Shown here piece after piece: positions 44,560-60,618 of a stretch of 64,000 nt of DNA. The DNA is taken from NCBI RefSeq assembly GCF_004193775.1, contig NC_041021.1:196001-260000 (forward strand), given 5' to 3'. Numbering within the stretch: position 1 is the first letter of the stretch; every line of letters starts with the position of its first letter. The DNA comes from Glycine soja (taxonomy: Eukaryota > Streptophyta > Magnoliopsida > Fabales > Fabaceae). A program made the position numbers and the translations under genes. Below the pieces are notes generated by a model that saw only the letters and a list, made by a program, of their open reading frames with translations, ran no database searches and had not been told where the DNA came from.

Positions 44560-45519
44560 TTCTGTACTTTCATATGGATCAACAGATATGCAAGTATGCA
44601 TCTTTGGAATCTTGCAGTTTTTTTTTCTCTTCATTTTAATGCCCCATGATAATTTAAGGATGATTATCCATCTAAAATTATAACTTTTATTTTAAAGTGT
44701 TGTCTTTCATTTCATATATTGATTGAACTAGCTAGTACCATAGGAAGAAAAGTTAGCTTTGTAACAATAATCTATTTTCTTTGTTCAGTTACACTGCTAT
44801 ACTCTGTAAAATGGTGTGGCATCTTCTTGTATTTAAGACATTTGTTATTAACTTTGTTTACTTTTGGTATGATTTCATCTCAACCTGTAAAGCCGCAGTG
44901 CAGCCATGATTTTTGTTAGTTGTAGTTATAGTTCCTTCTAACCGATTTGTGAGAACCTTAGTGGGGTCTCTATTAAGTTGAATCCATTGTCTGATTCTTG
45001 TGGATGAAATACCAATCAGAAACTTTAGTTTTATGAGCTTTCTTGTCCTGTTATGTGACAAAAGCGAGTTATCTGTTCTTATGTTGCCCTCTAGTCTATG
45101 CCTATCGCTTGCTGATGCTGGGCATTCTATGGACCTATATGTTTCATTGGTATGAATTTGGTCTTACAGTTGCTTCTTCTTGGTCAGTGGATTTTTTTTG
45201 CTTTCTATGCTGTTCTCTTTATATAATTTAGAAGAGAGTTTATGATCTGGGGACTGAAAGATAGGCCAAGTTAAGGCAAAGGGCCACTGGGATTTGAGCA
45301 CCTGCGATCAAGTTACCTCAGCTGTTTGTTTTTAAAAAATTGATATGTTCAAACAATTTCCAAACTAGAATTAGATTGACTTTAAGTGTTCGTCTGACTA
45401 TTGGATTGACTTTAAGTCTCAAATCTTCTTGAAGTCTACATCTACATATTAACTGAAAGCATGTCCACCTATCAATAAGTGAAGCAATTCAAATAAAAAT
45501 TCTCAAAATGAATGTATTA
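44560..45519. other. 3' region of the MOS2-like gene
   Basis: No gene is recognised. A 32-base stretch at 44979-45010 (tgtctgattcttgtggatga core) recurs at 51142-51176. Confidence 0.45.
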
Positions 45520-48433
<2,914 letters not shown>

Positions 48434-51400
48434 CTAAAATATATTTAATAGTTATTAGGCAATTAGACATTAATTACTATACAAATTTACCAGATTGCAA
48501 CAATGAAACTAACAAAACAAATTTGGAGAAATTAAATGGATGAGTATGCACGTGATGAAAAGCATCATTATAATTTTTATTTTGTCACTCAGATTGTTGA
48601 GAAAATATCATGTATAGTTTACTTTGTTTTGCATAGAAAGTTTTTTTTGCAATTAGCTACACATAGAGAAACAAGAGTTCCCTTGATGGATTGATCAATT
48701 TGCTAGAATTTGAAACATTTTACTTTTATTATGGACTACTTTCCAAATAATTCCGGAATAATGTGGCATAAAATAAAATCTTGTTGCTTCAAAATGGACA
48801 TGACCACAAAAGTAAAAGCTCATTTAATTTGCTACTTAATTTAGACACCTTTTCCCCTCAAAAGGAAAGTTAGAGATTTGTTGGGGCACCAGACATTACA
48901 CTAGGAAATCAAAATAATCTTGAAAATCTTACAGAAATCTGGCATTCAAAACAGGCTTTACTGTTTGATGCTTGCCTTTGGTTCCCATGACAGTCAGAAA
49001 AATTGATGAGGAGTTACTAGGAACTAGGAAGACGGTTGTTTCTTGGAGAGATACAAATTAATAAAGAGATGAAACTATGGTGACTAAATAGAATAAAATT
49101 TTGTAGTAAAAAAAGAAAGAAAAAAATTCTCCATTAATGTTTTCATTAGGGACAAACTGAATGTAAATCAATGTTCTTACAGATAAACAAATTCTCCATT
49201 GATTGTGTTATTTTCATAAATACACTGTATATAAAGCCAAATTCATGATTAGTACTTTAAATTTGAATATTAAAGCATGTTCAAGTTGTTAGTGAATTGA
49301 AACTAATAGTAAGCAAAACATCAAAGAACTGTCGCAACCAGTGCTTAAATATTTTCAACTTCAAATACTGCTTTATATGTAACGCGTCACTACCCAACTT
49401 TATGAGAGGCAACCAATGCATAGAACAGGCAAAGTAACGGAAAGCGATTGCATTAACTTTTATTCAGGAAGATCTTCAAAACACCACAAAAAGGGGGGGG
49501 GGGGGGGGAACTATGCACAAGTGTTTTCCTGAATCTGCCTCTGAAATTAATTACCACTGGAATGTATATAAAGTATAACAATTATAAATTTAAGGCAAAT
49601 TTATTATTGTTAATGACTAAATTAATTACTTTTCTTAATTTTGATAAATTAGATAATTGGGTTGGAAACGAGGGAGGAGTTAAAGTACAGAGATGGATAC
49701 ATTGGCATATGGCATGCCATGCGTGATTATCATGACATCATCATCAAGATCACAAGGAATAAATACACAGTCAAATGATAGTGTATACACTACATAGACA
49801 ATTAATACTGCAAGTTTGCAACTATTTTGACAACTGAATGTAAACTTAGTGGCATGGCAGAGACTCTTTTCCTTTTGCTGTTCATATCTATTTTTTACCT
49901 TTTACTTGCATGCACGCAAAAAGGTTGAATTTGTGTGAATCCAAGAATTGAGTATGTTATGTTATGTATACGTTTGATGAATTGATTGTGAAGGGACAGT
50001 TAGCAAAACTGAAACAGCATATTCTGTAACTGCCAGGAAACCAGTTCGTTATTTATGTCCTTTCTTGTGATACCCTTCTTCGGTACATATCACATTATAC
50101 TGTATCCAATATTTATACACTTACAACTTTTTCTTTGATTTCCCCCTTTTTTTACGATCACCGACACTTAACATTTTTAAATTTGTGAACAAATATATAA
50201 ATTAACTATATTAAACGAGAAGCACAATTTACCAGTGATTTCCAATAAACTCTAACAACTTGAAGAGAGGTCAAAATGATATTAGATAGAGAGAGGGAGT
50301 GCCGCTAGCATTTGTCATTTTTTTGTCCTTTTACATTAACCTCTCTTAATTGTTTTAAAAGTACAGGAATATTTTTCTATGCATTATCTTATTTATTATA
50401 AGCTAGGTTGAATTAATTAATTCACATGTATTAATAAAATTGTTTAATTTAACTGAAAGAGTTCTAAATTAATATTTTTTTCAAAACTACCTCTTGAACA
50501 AACTAACAAACATTATTGATTTGGTCCTTGTTGTATATAATTTTGTGAGTGATTCATTAATTTTACAAAACTTCAAGAGTCATTGATGTAATATCTTCTA
50601 AATACTTTCATGTTAAAGAAAAAAATGATGGTAAAAAATTAATTTTAGATTATATAAAAACATTTTTTTATATAATATATTTATTTATTTATTTCTACTT
50701 TCATTTTTATACATCTAAACAAGTAGTAGAGAAAATTTTGCACTTAATTTATTTCCTTTTATCTAAATAATATAATATTTTTCTTTAATTATGATTTTTT
50801 TAATATAATATAATGTTCTATTATTTAATTTAATATAGTTTTTAACAAAACATTCTCTAGTTAGGATTTATTTTTATAATAAATTTATTAGCTTGGTTTT
50901 AAAAATGTGGGGGAAAAAAACTCCCCTTGAGACGAATTCTTCTTCTTGGTCTTGTTTCTCCATTTTCCAAAGAACAAAAGGCATGAAGAAGTTGTCTTCC
51001 TTCCAGAATCACAATCCCCCCATTCCAAAACAAGTGGAAACCCCAACAAGACAACCAAACACGTAAGCTGAAACTGCAGGAAGATCTGATGGGAAGGATC
51101 AGGATTTGTTCCAAGCAACAATTTGGATATGTTTTATAGTATGTTGAATCCTTTGTCTGATTCTTGTGGATGAAATGATCTTTCCTTGTTCTGTTTTTGG
51201 TTTATGAAATGATTCAGTATAGATGTGCTTCTCCATAACAAACTGTCCCATGTGTTGGAAATGACAATGACCAATTGACCAGTATAGATGTGCTTCTCCC
51301 TAACAAGCATGGCGATTTTGCAGGGCCTCGCTTCGGACATCTCCTTAACTCCACCCCAAAACTGAACTTACTTAACAAATTAAAACTAATTGGATCAGTG

Positions 51401-52162
51401 ACTCTCTCTGAGTTTGAGACCACTACAGGATAGGGTCAAAGTGTTAAACACTTATTAGAGCAAGTTCCCAATTTTGTTGCATGTTCATACCAAACTAATA
51501 TCTGACAGCAGCTTGCTGCATGTATCATCATAGATATCCTCAAATATAATTTTAACATATTTTATATAATAAATAAATATTTTTAAATATATAAATTATA
51601 TTTTACATTAATGATAAACGTGTTACGGGATTGTTTTTAGTTATTGATAATATTTTAGAAAACAATATTGAAATTTAATATAAAAATAAAGATGAAAAAC
51701 ATATATTAAAAGACATTAAGATATAAAGAAAAAAAAATTAAAAACACTCATGTAAAACTCTTAAAATATTCTAACTCATATTCGGACAGGATATATAAAA
51801 TTTAGACCCCCTGCTGACTAGCTAGTGTCCACACACCGGGTAAGGAATCATTAAATAGAAAATTTTTAAGTATTGAAATTGTATTAAAAATCACAAAGGA
51901 GTGACCTATGTTTTCCAAAAAAAATGATTTTACATTGAAATTTCTTAATGACACTGATAGCATTTTTCATAAAATTTTAATTCTACACGACGCTTTCCCT
52001 AACGCCGTGTATCATATAGTTGAAGAATTAGGTAGCATAAGTATCTTGCATCGTTTTCAGGAAAAGTGATGTGAGAATGCAAAATATCTTGCATCACTGT
52101 TGTGTTGTGGGTCATAGAATTATATTGGAGCCGTACGTGATCAAACTCTACCATATGATACG
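48434..52162. other. AT-rich intergenic DNA
   Basis: No gene is recognised. It may hold missing 5' exons of the JMJ pseudogene, but none was identified. It contains a 16-base G run (49493-49508). At 51142-51310 are the repeat shared with 44979-45010 and a short direct duplication (cagtatagatgtgcttctcc at 51218 and 51280). Confidence 0.45.
49493..49508 (+). repeat. Homopolymer G16
   Basis: Sixteen consecutive G residues follow an A-rich run. Such runs are rare in plant DNA, and their exact length is prone to sequencing error. Confidence 0.85.
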
Positions 52163-55100
52163 ATGATGTCTTATCCTTTTCCCTTAGCTTCTTCCTCTTA
52201 CACTCATTATTATTCCATCATCAACAACATGGCAACTATTGCATCTGCATGCCTTCCTTCCTACATCATCAAAAAACCACTTGGATTTCACCCTTCAAAC
52301 CTCCACAACAAGTGTTTCTCTAAGTCCAATGCCTCCACCTCCACTCTCACATGCAAGGCATCATCATCATCATCATCAACCATGATGGACTTTGACTTGT
52401 ATGACCTTCTGGGCATTGACAGCTCTTGTGATCAGTCACAGGTCAAAGTGGCGTATCGCTCTCTTCAGAAGCGCTGCCACCCTGACATTGCTGGCCCTGC
52501 TGGCCATGACATGGCCATCATACTCAACGAAGCTTATTCCATTCTCTCTGACCCAAATGCACGCCTTGCCTATGATAAGGTTATTTTTAATTTAATCTTT
52601 CTTCTTTCTTTCTTTTGCTTCAATTCCCTCAAATTCTATGCTTTTCTTCTTGTGAACATTCCAATAGAAACAACTCATTACTCATCTCATGTTATGATGT
52701 GGTTGCCGAATGCCAACTCATCATTTGTGTTTCTATGACTGTTGATTTGTTCTACCCAATTCAAGTTTTAGGATTAGTTTGGATCAGCTTCTAATGAGAG
52801 CTGTTTAATTGTACAAGCTTAAGACTTTCTAAAGTTATAACGTTAGTTTCTCTTAAGTTTGTAAGTGTTTATAGAGAAGTCAGAAATTATCTTTTGAGAA
52901 AGTTAAGGTGCATATGGTTAAGAGTAATTAAACAGTCTGTGTAGTGTGAAGTGCTTTTAATCTATCATCTTATCATAAATTGAGACGTAAGGAAATTTTG
53001 TTGATTCTTACAACAATTACCATAAAAGTCATATCTAACATAATTTCTGATTGGTTAACCGCATGAGTATATAGGAATTAAACTCTGGCTATTGGTTAAT
53101 CTTAACTTATACCAGAAGTTTGATTCATTTTATTTTATTTTTTTCCTTTTAAGTGGTTGTTCAGGAGTTTATCCGAATTGGGACTTTGTCCAATTTCTAG
53201 TCTATGATTACAAAATAGTATTTGGGTCATGAGATGAATATGCTGCTTGTTTAATAGGACAAAGAAAAACAGAAAATAATGAAAATTTGCGTTTGAACTG
53301 GGAGCGTGTCAGTGAATCTATGTTTTTGCATAATGTTTCAAGGGAAATTAATTGTCAATTCATATTTTTTTTTTGATGTTGATATTGCTTAATTTGAGAA
53401 AATGTTGATGTTGTGCAGGAGCAAGCAAAAAGTTCAGAATTCAAAGGCTTCACTGGCAGACCCATATACTCGGTCTGGTGTGGGTCAGAAAGTGAGCAGC
53501 GGGCAATATTTGTCGATGAAATCAAATGTGTTGGTTGCCTGAAATGTGCTTTGTTAGCTGAAAAGACTTTTGCTGTTGAATCAGTTTATGGAAGAGCAAG
53601 GGTTGTTTCTCAGTGGGCTGATTCCCCAAACAAAATTGATGAGGCAATAGAATCTTGTCCTGTCAATTGCATTTCGTAAGTGTGTGTATATATACCATTC
53701 TGGATCAAGATGGGAATCATTATAACTATTTTTTAATTGTTACATAATCAATACCTTATTTGTTGTGATTTATATCGTGCAATACCATAATATATAGAGT
53801 CATATTATGTGGTAAATTGTTGCACACCTTCAGGTTATACTATCTTAAAGTTAAATTTCTTAAAATTCTAATCTAGCATGGAAGGCCCCATTACCGTTCT
53901 CTCCTGCAATTTTGATACTTCTAATTATAAGAACTACTAGCTTGTTTCTAGTATCTTTGTTGAGTTGCAAAGAACTTCAGAGGATTGAGTTATAACCTTT
54001 CTTCCCAAAATGGGAGATTGGGAGAGGGGTAACCTAATTAGCTGATGATTAGCTGATGGTTTGTTCTAGAATTTGAGCTTACAATACTGATGTATAGGTG
54101 TTGGCAATTGATATCTGAATTTATCATCTTTGCTAGGAAATGGTTGTGCAATTTTCCTGCAGATAGCATCAGGGATGAGAAAATGTTATGAATGAAAAAG
54201 TAGCTATATGATGAAAGTTGGATCTGCTTGATAATTCTTATTTTGGTTCCATACAATGTTGATAATTCCTTACTTTGTTTCAAGTATATTTTTTGCTGCT
54301 TTTTTTTTTTATCTTTATTGTCTGCCAACTTTTTACTATGCTTCTATTAACAACTATTTTTGAAATTTTAAATTATTTACAGCTTAGCTATACAGAGACA
54401 AAATTGTTTCGGAATTTAGACAGCAGATATGAAGCTTATTGCATATAAAGTACTGGATCCATTGATCTAGTTAACTTCTTACCAATCATATCTGTTCGGC
54501 TAAGATTCTCCTGGATTTAACTTTGATCCATTAAATGTTGATTTTTGTGCACAAATTAGAGATGATGTTGATTGATTAAGGAGTTCTCCAAGTAACCAGG
54601 TTAGAATGGTTCTCTTTGGACTGCAATCTTAGAAGTAATGTTACATTGGTTGGACCACAGTGCTTGAAAATTTATAGATAGCCTTCATTTTTTAGTTATT
54701 TGAGAATACGACATTCTTTTGGATTCATACTGGTGTTCCTCTATTTGCTAATTTTTTGTTTGTTCACTTTGATTTTATTTAAAAGATTATTTCTTCCCCA
54801 ATTACATGGAAGTTCTCTTTCCTTTTTATCTTAGAATAATCTGCCATGTTGCAGCCATTCTCTCGTATGAGTGAAATTTCTTGTTTCAAATCAAGAAGAA
54901 AGTTACAACTTACAATATCTCTACTTTATAGTTGAATTGTTTTGTAAAGCAAGATCTTTGCTTTCACCTATTTCACATTTGTAGTTTGCAAGCAGCAATT
55001 GTTGAATATTAAAGAGTAGCCATTATTCTTTGGAAGAATTGTGACTTAAGGACAAACATGATAATTGTGTTGGTCAGGAGTTTTTAAATCACGGTTCTCC

Positions 55101-56107
55101 CCTTTTCATTTTAGTTCTTGTTAACGACCATTCTTCTTCTTCTTTGGAATAAAATAGGGTTGTTGAGAGGTCCAACCTTGCAGCTTTGGAGTTCTTGATG
55201 TCCAAGCAGCCACGTGGCAATGTAAGAGTAGGTGCAGCTCACACAGCCGGTGCTCGTGTCTCTAATATATTTGTAGATGTGGAGAAATTTCAGACTAGAT
55301 TCCAGGAAGCAATGGAAAAGGCTAATAAGTGTTCTAAGGTTAGTTTGACATTTAATGCAGGACTACATAGAAAGTAAGAATGGTCATAAGAATGTGTCTT
55401 CATTATGCTAAATCTTCAATGCTTGTATTGTATTCCCCACTCATTCTCTACTTCATGGATTAACTAGTTAACATCTCATTCAGGAAACAGACCTCCAAAG
55501 AGAATCAAGAATGTCAGCAATTCAGGCAATAAGATCAATTTCCAATTGGTTATACTGGCAAACACCTAGATCAAGTAGTAGCTCATCAAAATCAGAAAAA
55601 GGCATGACAAGAGTTGTATATAAATTGCCTGAACCGGATATCAGCAAGCTCAGAGATGCGGTCGCAAGGAAGAAAGTACGAGATAGGACAAGGACCAAAC
55701 ATCAAACCCCATTAAATTTCATTCATCCTGAGGAGTATTGGACTCCATCAACTCATGCTCTTCCATCTTCAACTAGAAGTACTACTACTCCAACCCCACT
55801 TGAAAAGCCTTCAGTTACGACCACAGGACAGAAAAAAACAAATGCAAGTGATCATGAAACATATGAGAATCGAAATAGCCCTATCAGATGGGGATTACCA
55901 ATAATTACTGCATTGACTGCAGTGGTTACAGTTCAAATACACACAGTTGAGTCAACAAGTAAACTGCAACAACATGTGGCTGGTTCTCTAGCTCTGCAAA
56001 TTGTTAACAGCTCTTGGTTGCAGTGTACCCTGGCAGCAGCTACATGGTATATGATTGGAATGGCAATTACAGAACTTTTGTCCATAATTGGAAATAGAAA
56101 TAGGTAG
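52163..56107 (+). CDS. Plastid J-domain protein with ferredoxin-like domain (DJC76/77/82 type)
   Basis: Four exons join in frame to 492 aa: 52163-52579, 53419-53675, 55158-55338 and 55484-56107, all GT-AG. Residues 1 to about 70 are Ser/Thr-rich and transit-peptide-like. Residues 77-139 form a J domain (DLYDLLGIDSSCD..., HPD at 106-108), which stimulates Hsp70 ATPase. Residues 157-225 form a ferredoxin-like domain with CVGCLKC (Cys176, 179, 182) and SCPVNC (Cys219, 223), able to hold one Fe-S cluster. The C-terminal exon has two hydrophobic stretches (about 421-440 and 462-488), probable membrane anchors. The combination is that of the Arabidopsis plastid DnaJ-ferredoxin proteins DJC76, DJC77 and DJC82, linked to thylakoid function and stress. 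An in-frame ATG at 52229 (MATIASACLP) could be the real start. The gene looks intact. Confidence 0.9.
52945..53085. repeat. Dispersed repeat in DnaJ-Fd intron 1 (partner 45965-46110)
   Basis: It has catcttatcataaattga, ttttgttgattctta, caacaattac and tttctgattggttaac in the same order as the copy in the JMJ pseudogene intron. Confidence 0.6.
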
Positions 56108-56137
56108 AAGTATATATTAGGAGCTTTAAATTTTACA

Positions 56138-56141
<4 letters not shown>

Positions 56142-56197
<56 letters not shown>
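56142..56197. repeat. (TA)n microsatellite in DnaJ-Fd 3' UTR
   Basis: A nearly pure TA array of about 56 bases begins 35 bases after the DnaJ-ferredoxin stop codon, so it probably lies in the mRNA 3' UTR. Confidence 0.95.
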
Positions 56198-56204
<7 letters not shown>

Positions 56205-56810
56205 GTAATAAACTGTAAGGTATGTAAAGAAACACATGAATCACTTCACAGTAGATGATGTATAAGTATAACAATTTAGCCATTAAGAATGCTATACTTT
56301 ATCAATTCTCTGACTCAGCTTTGAAATATTAACCCAAACTTGTTGGGATTTAAAATTTACCACTTTCTTGTTTCATGCAGCTTTCCTTCCATCTGGTCAC
56401 CAAAGACATTGAAAATTCTACTTGATGTCTTGAAGGTGACTTTGTTGGTTCACTTTGCATAAATATTGGCAAGGGAATATTTTGATGAACGTGTGTATCC
56501 ATTTCTTTATCCTTGTAACTTGGATATTATTACTGTATGCTTCACATACCTTTCAGCGTTATGCTTGAGCACAAATAAATAAGCAAGATGCCATAAAGTA
56601 TAAACTATGCGAATTGAGCAAGCAAAGTTGGTTGGTTGCTATCTGATTTTAACTTATGCTGACTAATTTTCAATATAACTCGTGAGTTGTATATATAGAA
56701 AACATTATCGAGCTGGTTCCCGTCCGAAAAATAAGAGAAAATACATCTATGTGGAACTTAATCTTATGAATTAAAGAGTAGAAATCAGATGCAAGAAGAG
56801 AAGTAAGAAA

Positions 56811-56903
56811 CTAGTAGCGGTACTTGCTGGAGTAATCTTTGGGAGCCATGACGAGACCGCGTCCCTTCCTGGCACCACGGTAGACGGTCTCAACAATGTC
56901 CAT
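56811..56903 (-). pseudogene. YLS8: YLS8/DIM1 (U5 snRNP 15-kDa) C-terminal fragment
   Basis: Thirty codons on the minus strand read (M)DIVETVYRGARKGRGLV then MAPKDYSSKYRY and stop. This is the exact C-terminal form of the thioredoxin-like spliceosomal protein DIM1/YLS8, which sits in the U5 snRNP and the U4/U6.U5 tri-snRNP. Nothing of the N-terminal 110 residues precedes it here. Immediately upstream (56904-57086) is a segment also found, inverted, at 60846-60935, next to the N-terminal fragment. The coding bases are well preserved, but the piece cannot encode a functional protein alone. Confidence 0.85.
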
Positions 56904-57086
56904 GTATTTACAAAATAAAAAATAATTTATATGAAAAATATACAAATATGTATCTTTATATTTATCAATTAATTCAACATTTAATTTTATCGAATATTTT
57001 TAATTTAATAAATTACATTAATAGATTTCAACTAACAATTAAAAGTTTGTTTTTTTTATACTATAGTTTTAGTCCCTACAATTTGT
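56904..57086 (-). repeat. Inverted repeat E, left copy (partner 60846-60935)
   Basis: Read on the minus strand it begins acaaattgtagggactaaaa and continues ctatagtataaaaaaa, attaatgtaatttattaaat and, at its end, gtaaatacatgg. The plus-strand segment after the YLS8 N-terminal fragment matches with an internal deletion. It may be a YLS8 intron or an inserted MITE. Confidence 0.7.
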
Positions 57087-57460
57087 AGGGTGTAATCGAA
57101 ATTGTTACCCATGTAAAACCATCCCCACACGCTGTTCACATGCTAAATTCCCATCCCCATGAAGATATTTCCTTCATACACACATAGCAATGTTTGACTA
57201 CAAAGTACAAACTATAATTGATAAGGCACATGGAGACATCCTGTTACCAATCACTATTAGCTATATAATTCCAATGAAGCTTTAAAAGCAATATCTGTTC
57301 TGTTGCGTATGCAACATAAACACTTCCAATTATTCTTTTTTTTATTAATTATTCCTCAAATTGTTGGATAACATAGTGACAAAGAAATCCACTTGCAGAC
57401 AGCTAGATGCACATGGAATTATGATTTTTCTTTCTTGCAATTATATGGCATAATAAAACA

Positions 57461-57482
57461 TATATATATATATATATATAAA
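57461..57482. repeat. Short (TA)n microsatellite
   Basis: About eleven TA units are followed directly by the small palindrome-like aaaagcaattgaattgctttta. Confidence 0.85.
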
Positions 57483-57738
57483 AGCAATTGAATTGCTTTT
57501 ATTTATAGTCCAAACTTATTTTCCATTGACTGTAAATCTATGTAACTCAGGGTGGAATAGACAATGTTCAATTATATTCAACATTCACAATGTAGTTTAT
57601 TTGAAAACAATCAAAGAATAAAAGAATGGTTAACAATCTAAGTATATTTAATTAAGAGATAAAGGGGTTTTGAGCTAGTTAGATAGTCGACTTGTTTGTC
57701 ATTGGTATGTTGGGGCTCCCATTTCCCACCTAGTTTTT

Positions 57739-58443
57739 CTATTTGGTAAGAATGTTAAGAAGCAAAACTCTTGTGTGGATCAAACGTCTGAACATGCACT
57801 CCAACTCCACCTCAAGATCTTCTATGGCCATCCTAACCCCTGCTAACCTTTTGTTTTCACTTTGAAGCACCATGGCATCATAATAGATCATATCATCTGA
57901 ACAACAATGCAAACTCACACGCACAAGCTTTGATGTGAAGGACCTTAATTTCCCTGATTTTGTATCCAACCAAGGTGAGGAAACAAGGGACAAAAGTGAT
58001 TCCACAATGCAAATGCTGGTCATCCTCACTTCTCTTAGCACATCAACAACCAACACTAGCTTTTGTTCATTAAACATTGGAGGGTGCATGGTGGCTGTTT
58101 GACTCTTCATACCCTTCTTCAACCACTTCAACCACTTCAATGTTTCTTTCTTCAGTTTCTTCCTATAGCAATTGTAGGCTGCGATTTTTTCTTCAATTCC
58201 TGGATCACCAATGCTTGCTCTACGCAAAGTGAATTGAAGTTCTTGGAGGTGTTCTTTTACTAGCAAGAGAACATCTTTTGAGATGCCACACACCTCCAAC
58301 ATCCTCAGAGATGACTCTGACACATCATCAAACCATTTTTCTTCTGTTTGATGGGCAATAGCTTGTTGAACTATTGGAGAATGGAGAAGGTTGTTTGCTG
58401 AATTGTGCAAGTCTTTAAGTGCAACAAAATCAAGGGGTGCCAT
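57739..58443 (-). CDS. DUF241 domain protein
   Basis: This is a single-exon ORF of 234 codons, starting MAPLDFVALKDLHNSANNLL. It has the DUF241 layout: an N-terminal LHxSANxLLxSP motif, a helical core with VCGISKDVLLLVKEHLQELQ (about residues 51-70), a basic KKLKKETLKWLKWLKKGMKS stretch (about 93-112) and a C-terminal coiled-coil-like end (AIEDLEVELECMFRRLIHTR, about 206-225). The family is plant-specific and intronless, often in tandem clusters, and its biochemical function is unknown. Some members affect root and meristem development. Most members are nearer 280-300 aa, so this one is on the short side, mainly at the N-terminus. The frame is intact. It lies between the two YLS8 fragments, within the possibly inverted segment. 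Confidence 0.85.
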   Translation of the reverse strand: MAPLDFVALKDLHNSANNLLHSPIVQQAIAHQTEEKWFDDVSESSLRMLEVCGISKDVLLLVKEHLQELQFTLRRASIGDPGIEEKIAAYNCYRKKLKKETLKWLKWLKKGMKSQTATMHPPMFNEQKLVLVVDVLREVRMTSICIVESLLSLVSSPWLDTKSGKLRSFTSKLVRVSLHCCSDDMIYYDAMVLQSENKRLAGVRMAIEDLEVELECMFRRLIHTRVLLLNILTK

Positions 58444-59383
58444 AACTTAAGTGGAACAAATAAAGGGTTAATTTCCACTATGTGAGAAAATCAAGGCCAG
58501 TAGAAAGCTTTTTCTTTTCTTTTTTGTTTATCAAGTCAAGGCTAGAAAGCTGGTACTATGGTATTGGCTCATAGGGTGCTTCAAGGGGTTTATATACATA
58601 GTAGTAAAGCTTAAAAAAAATATTTTAATTAGATCTAAGATTCAGATGAGGAAGCAAAAGTGAAGGTACGGAATTGAGAATAGTGGTAACAGCTAAGGTA
58701 CTAGTTTGTCCAAAGGAATCTTCCCTTTGTGTGGATATGTTTGAGGTCATAGGATACTGTTGTTGAATATTAGAGCAACATGATTAACAATACATGCACG
58801 AGAGAGGATGCACTCGTGCATGCCAACCTGTGATACATCATATACTATAGCTACTTAGGAGCTGACAAAATGTCGTTCAAACATGAAACTTGGAACATAT
58901 TATATAAGGAATGTGAAAATACTAAGATGTTAGATTAGAAAAAAAGATATGGTGTGGTTAAGCATGGGTTGCTGACAAGTGTGCTTTGTCTTTTGTTTTC
59001 TAAATGCACGACATAGGATCTGGATGCTATCATCAACATTTGCCCTAGAAACTTCCCTAGTTTTAGAAAGGACAAAAGTTGCCGACTTCAAAGCGGACCT
59101 TATAATTCATGCAGAGCCGAAATGTCTGTTGTTCATACTTTGCATGTAGGACAAGCTATAATTTTAAAATTTTAATAGTATGTAAATAAAATTGATGCCA
59201 ATCTTTTTAAAAGCTTGACCAAATGGGACATCTAATTGAATCATGTATCAGCTAATAGCTATGTTTCGGGTCCTGCTTTAATTAGGGTTCTATTCTATCA
59301 CAAAAATACCTCTTTTTATTTTCAAAACATTTTAAAAGAAATTGGGCCCAAAGCCCAACTGACACTAGTTTACTTTTTCTGAA
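58444..59383. other. Upstream region of the DUF241 gene
   Basis: No other gene is recognised. The first few hundred bases presumably contain the promoter of the minus-strand DUF241 gene. Confidence 0.45.
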
Positions 59384-60583
59384 GAGTGTTGCTAGGTGCA
59401 TCCAGCATTATTGCTGGTGCACCCAGCATTCTAAAAAAATGATAAAATTGTCCTTTCGGATCAACTTGATCCGTAAGAGAAAAAATAAAAATTTTGTTAA
59501 TTATACAAGATATTTAAAGATATTTATTTTATAATATAATTTATACATTTAAAGATATTTATTTTATTAATTATAATATAATTAAATATATTTATTTATT
59601 GTATTAATTATAATATATTTATAAATATTGATTTATTATAAATAATTAATGCTAATCAATCATAATCATAATTCATGCTAATCAATTAATCATGCTAATC
59701 AATCATAATGCTAGGTGCAAATTTCAGAATCAAAAACTGCATTTTTAAAATTGCTAACTCTGAATTTTGTGTGTTTTTTATTCTGAAATTTGCATGATTT
59801 ATTGATAGATATATCCTCTTTTAGGGAATTATGATTGATTAGCATGATTGATTGATTAGCATGAATTATAATTATGATTGATAGATATATTTATAAATAT
59901 TGATTTATTATAAATAATTAATGTTAATCAATCATAATCATAATTCATGCTAATCAATCAATCATACTAATCAATCAATGATAATCATAATTCATGTTAA
60001 TCAATCAATCATACTAATCAATCAATGATAATCATAATTCATGTTAATCAATCAATCATGCTAATCAATCATAATGCTAGGTGCAAATTTCAGAATCAAA
60101 AATTGCATTTTTAAAATTGCTAAATCTGAATTTTGTGCGTTTTTTATTCTGAAATTTGCATAATTGATTGATAGATATATCCTCTTTTAGGGAATTATGA
60201 TTGATTAACATGAATTATGATTATGATTGATTGATTAGCATGAATTATGATTACGATTGATTAACATTAATTATTTATAATAAATCAATATTTATAAATA
60301 TATTATAATTAATAAAATAAATAAATGTATTTAATTATATTATAATTAATGAAATAAATATCTTTAAATGTATAAACTATATTATAAAATAAATATATTT
60401 AAATATCTTGTATAATTAACAAAAATTTTATTTTTCCTCTTACGGATCAAGTTGATCCGGAAGTCTCTTACGGATCAAGTTTATCTGAAATAGACTTCCG
60501 GATTAACTTGATCTGTAAGAGGAAAACTAAGCAAGGGTAATTTTGCCATTCTTTTAGAATGTTGGGTGCACCTAGCAACACTC
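59384..60583. mobile_element. 1,200-bp Mutator-like foldback element with 9-bp TSD
   Basis: The left end is gagtgttgctaggtgca and the right end is the complement tgcacctagcaacactc. Next inside lie cacccagcatt/aatgttgggtg and ttacggatcaagttgatccg blocks, which are themselves palindromic. The flanks are ttttctgaa (59375-59383) and ttttttgaa (60584-60592), a 9-bp duplication with one mismatch, as Mutator-type transposases make. The two halves are mutually complementary almost throughout. The interior contains two copies (59697 and 60062) of a block with aatgctaggtgcaaatttca, about 365 bases apart. No transposase is encoded. Confidence 0.85.
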
Positions 60584-60618
60584 TTTTTTGAATCTGAAAT
60601 CCTAGGAAGAGGAGGAAG

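Noticed and set aside
55933..56283. 116-codon minus ORF with an Ile/Tyr repeat
   Set aside because: It is produced by translating the TA microsatellite and the antisense of the DnaJ-ferredoxin last exon.
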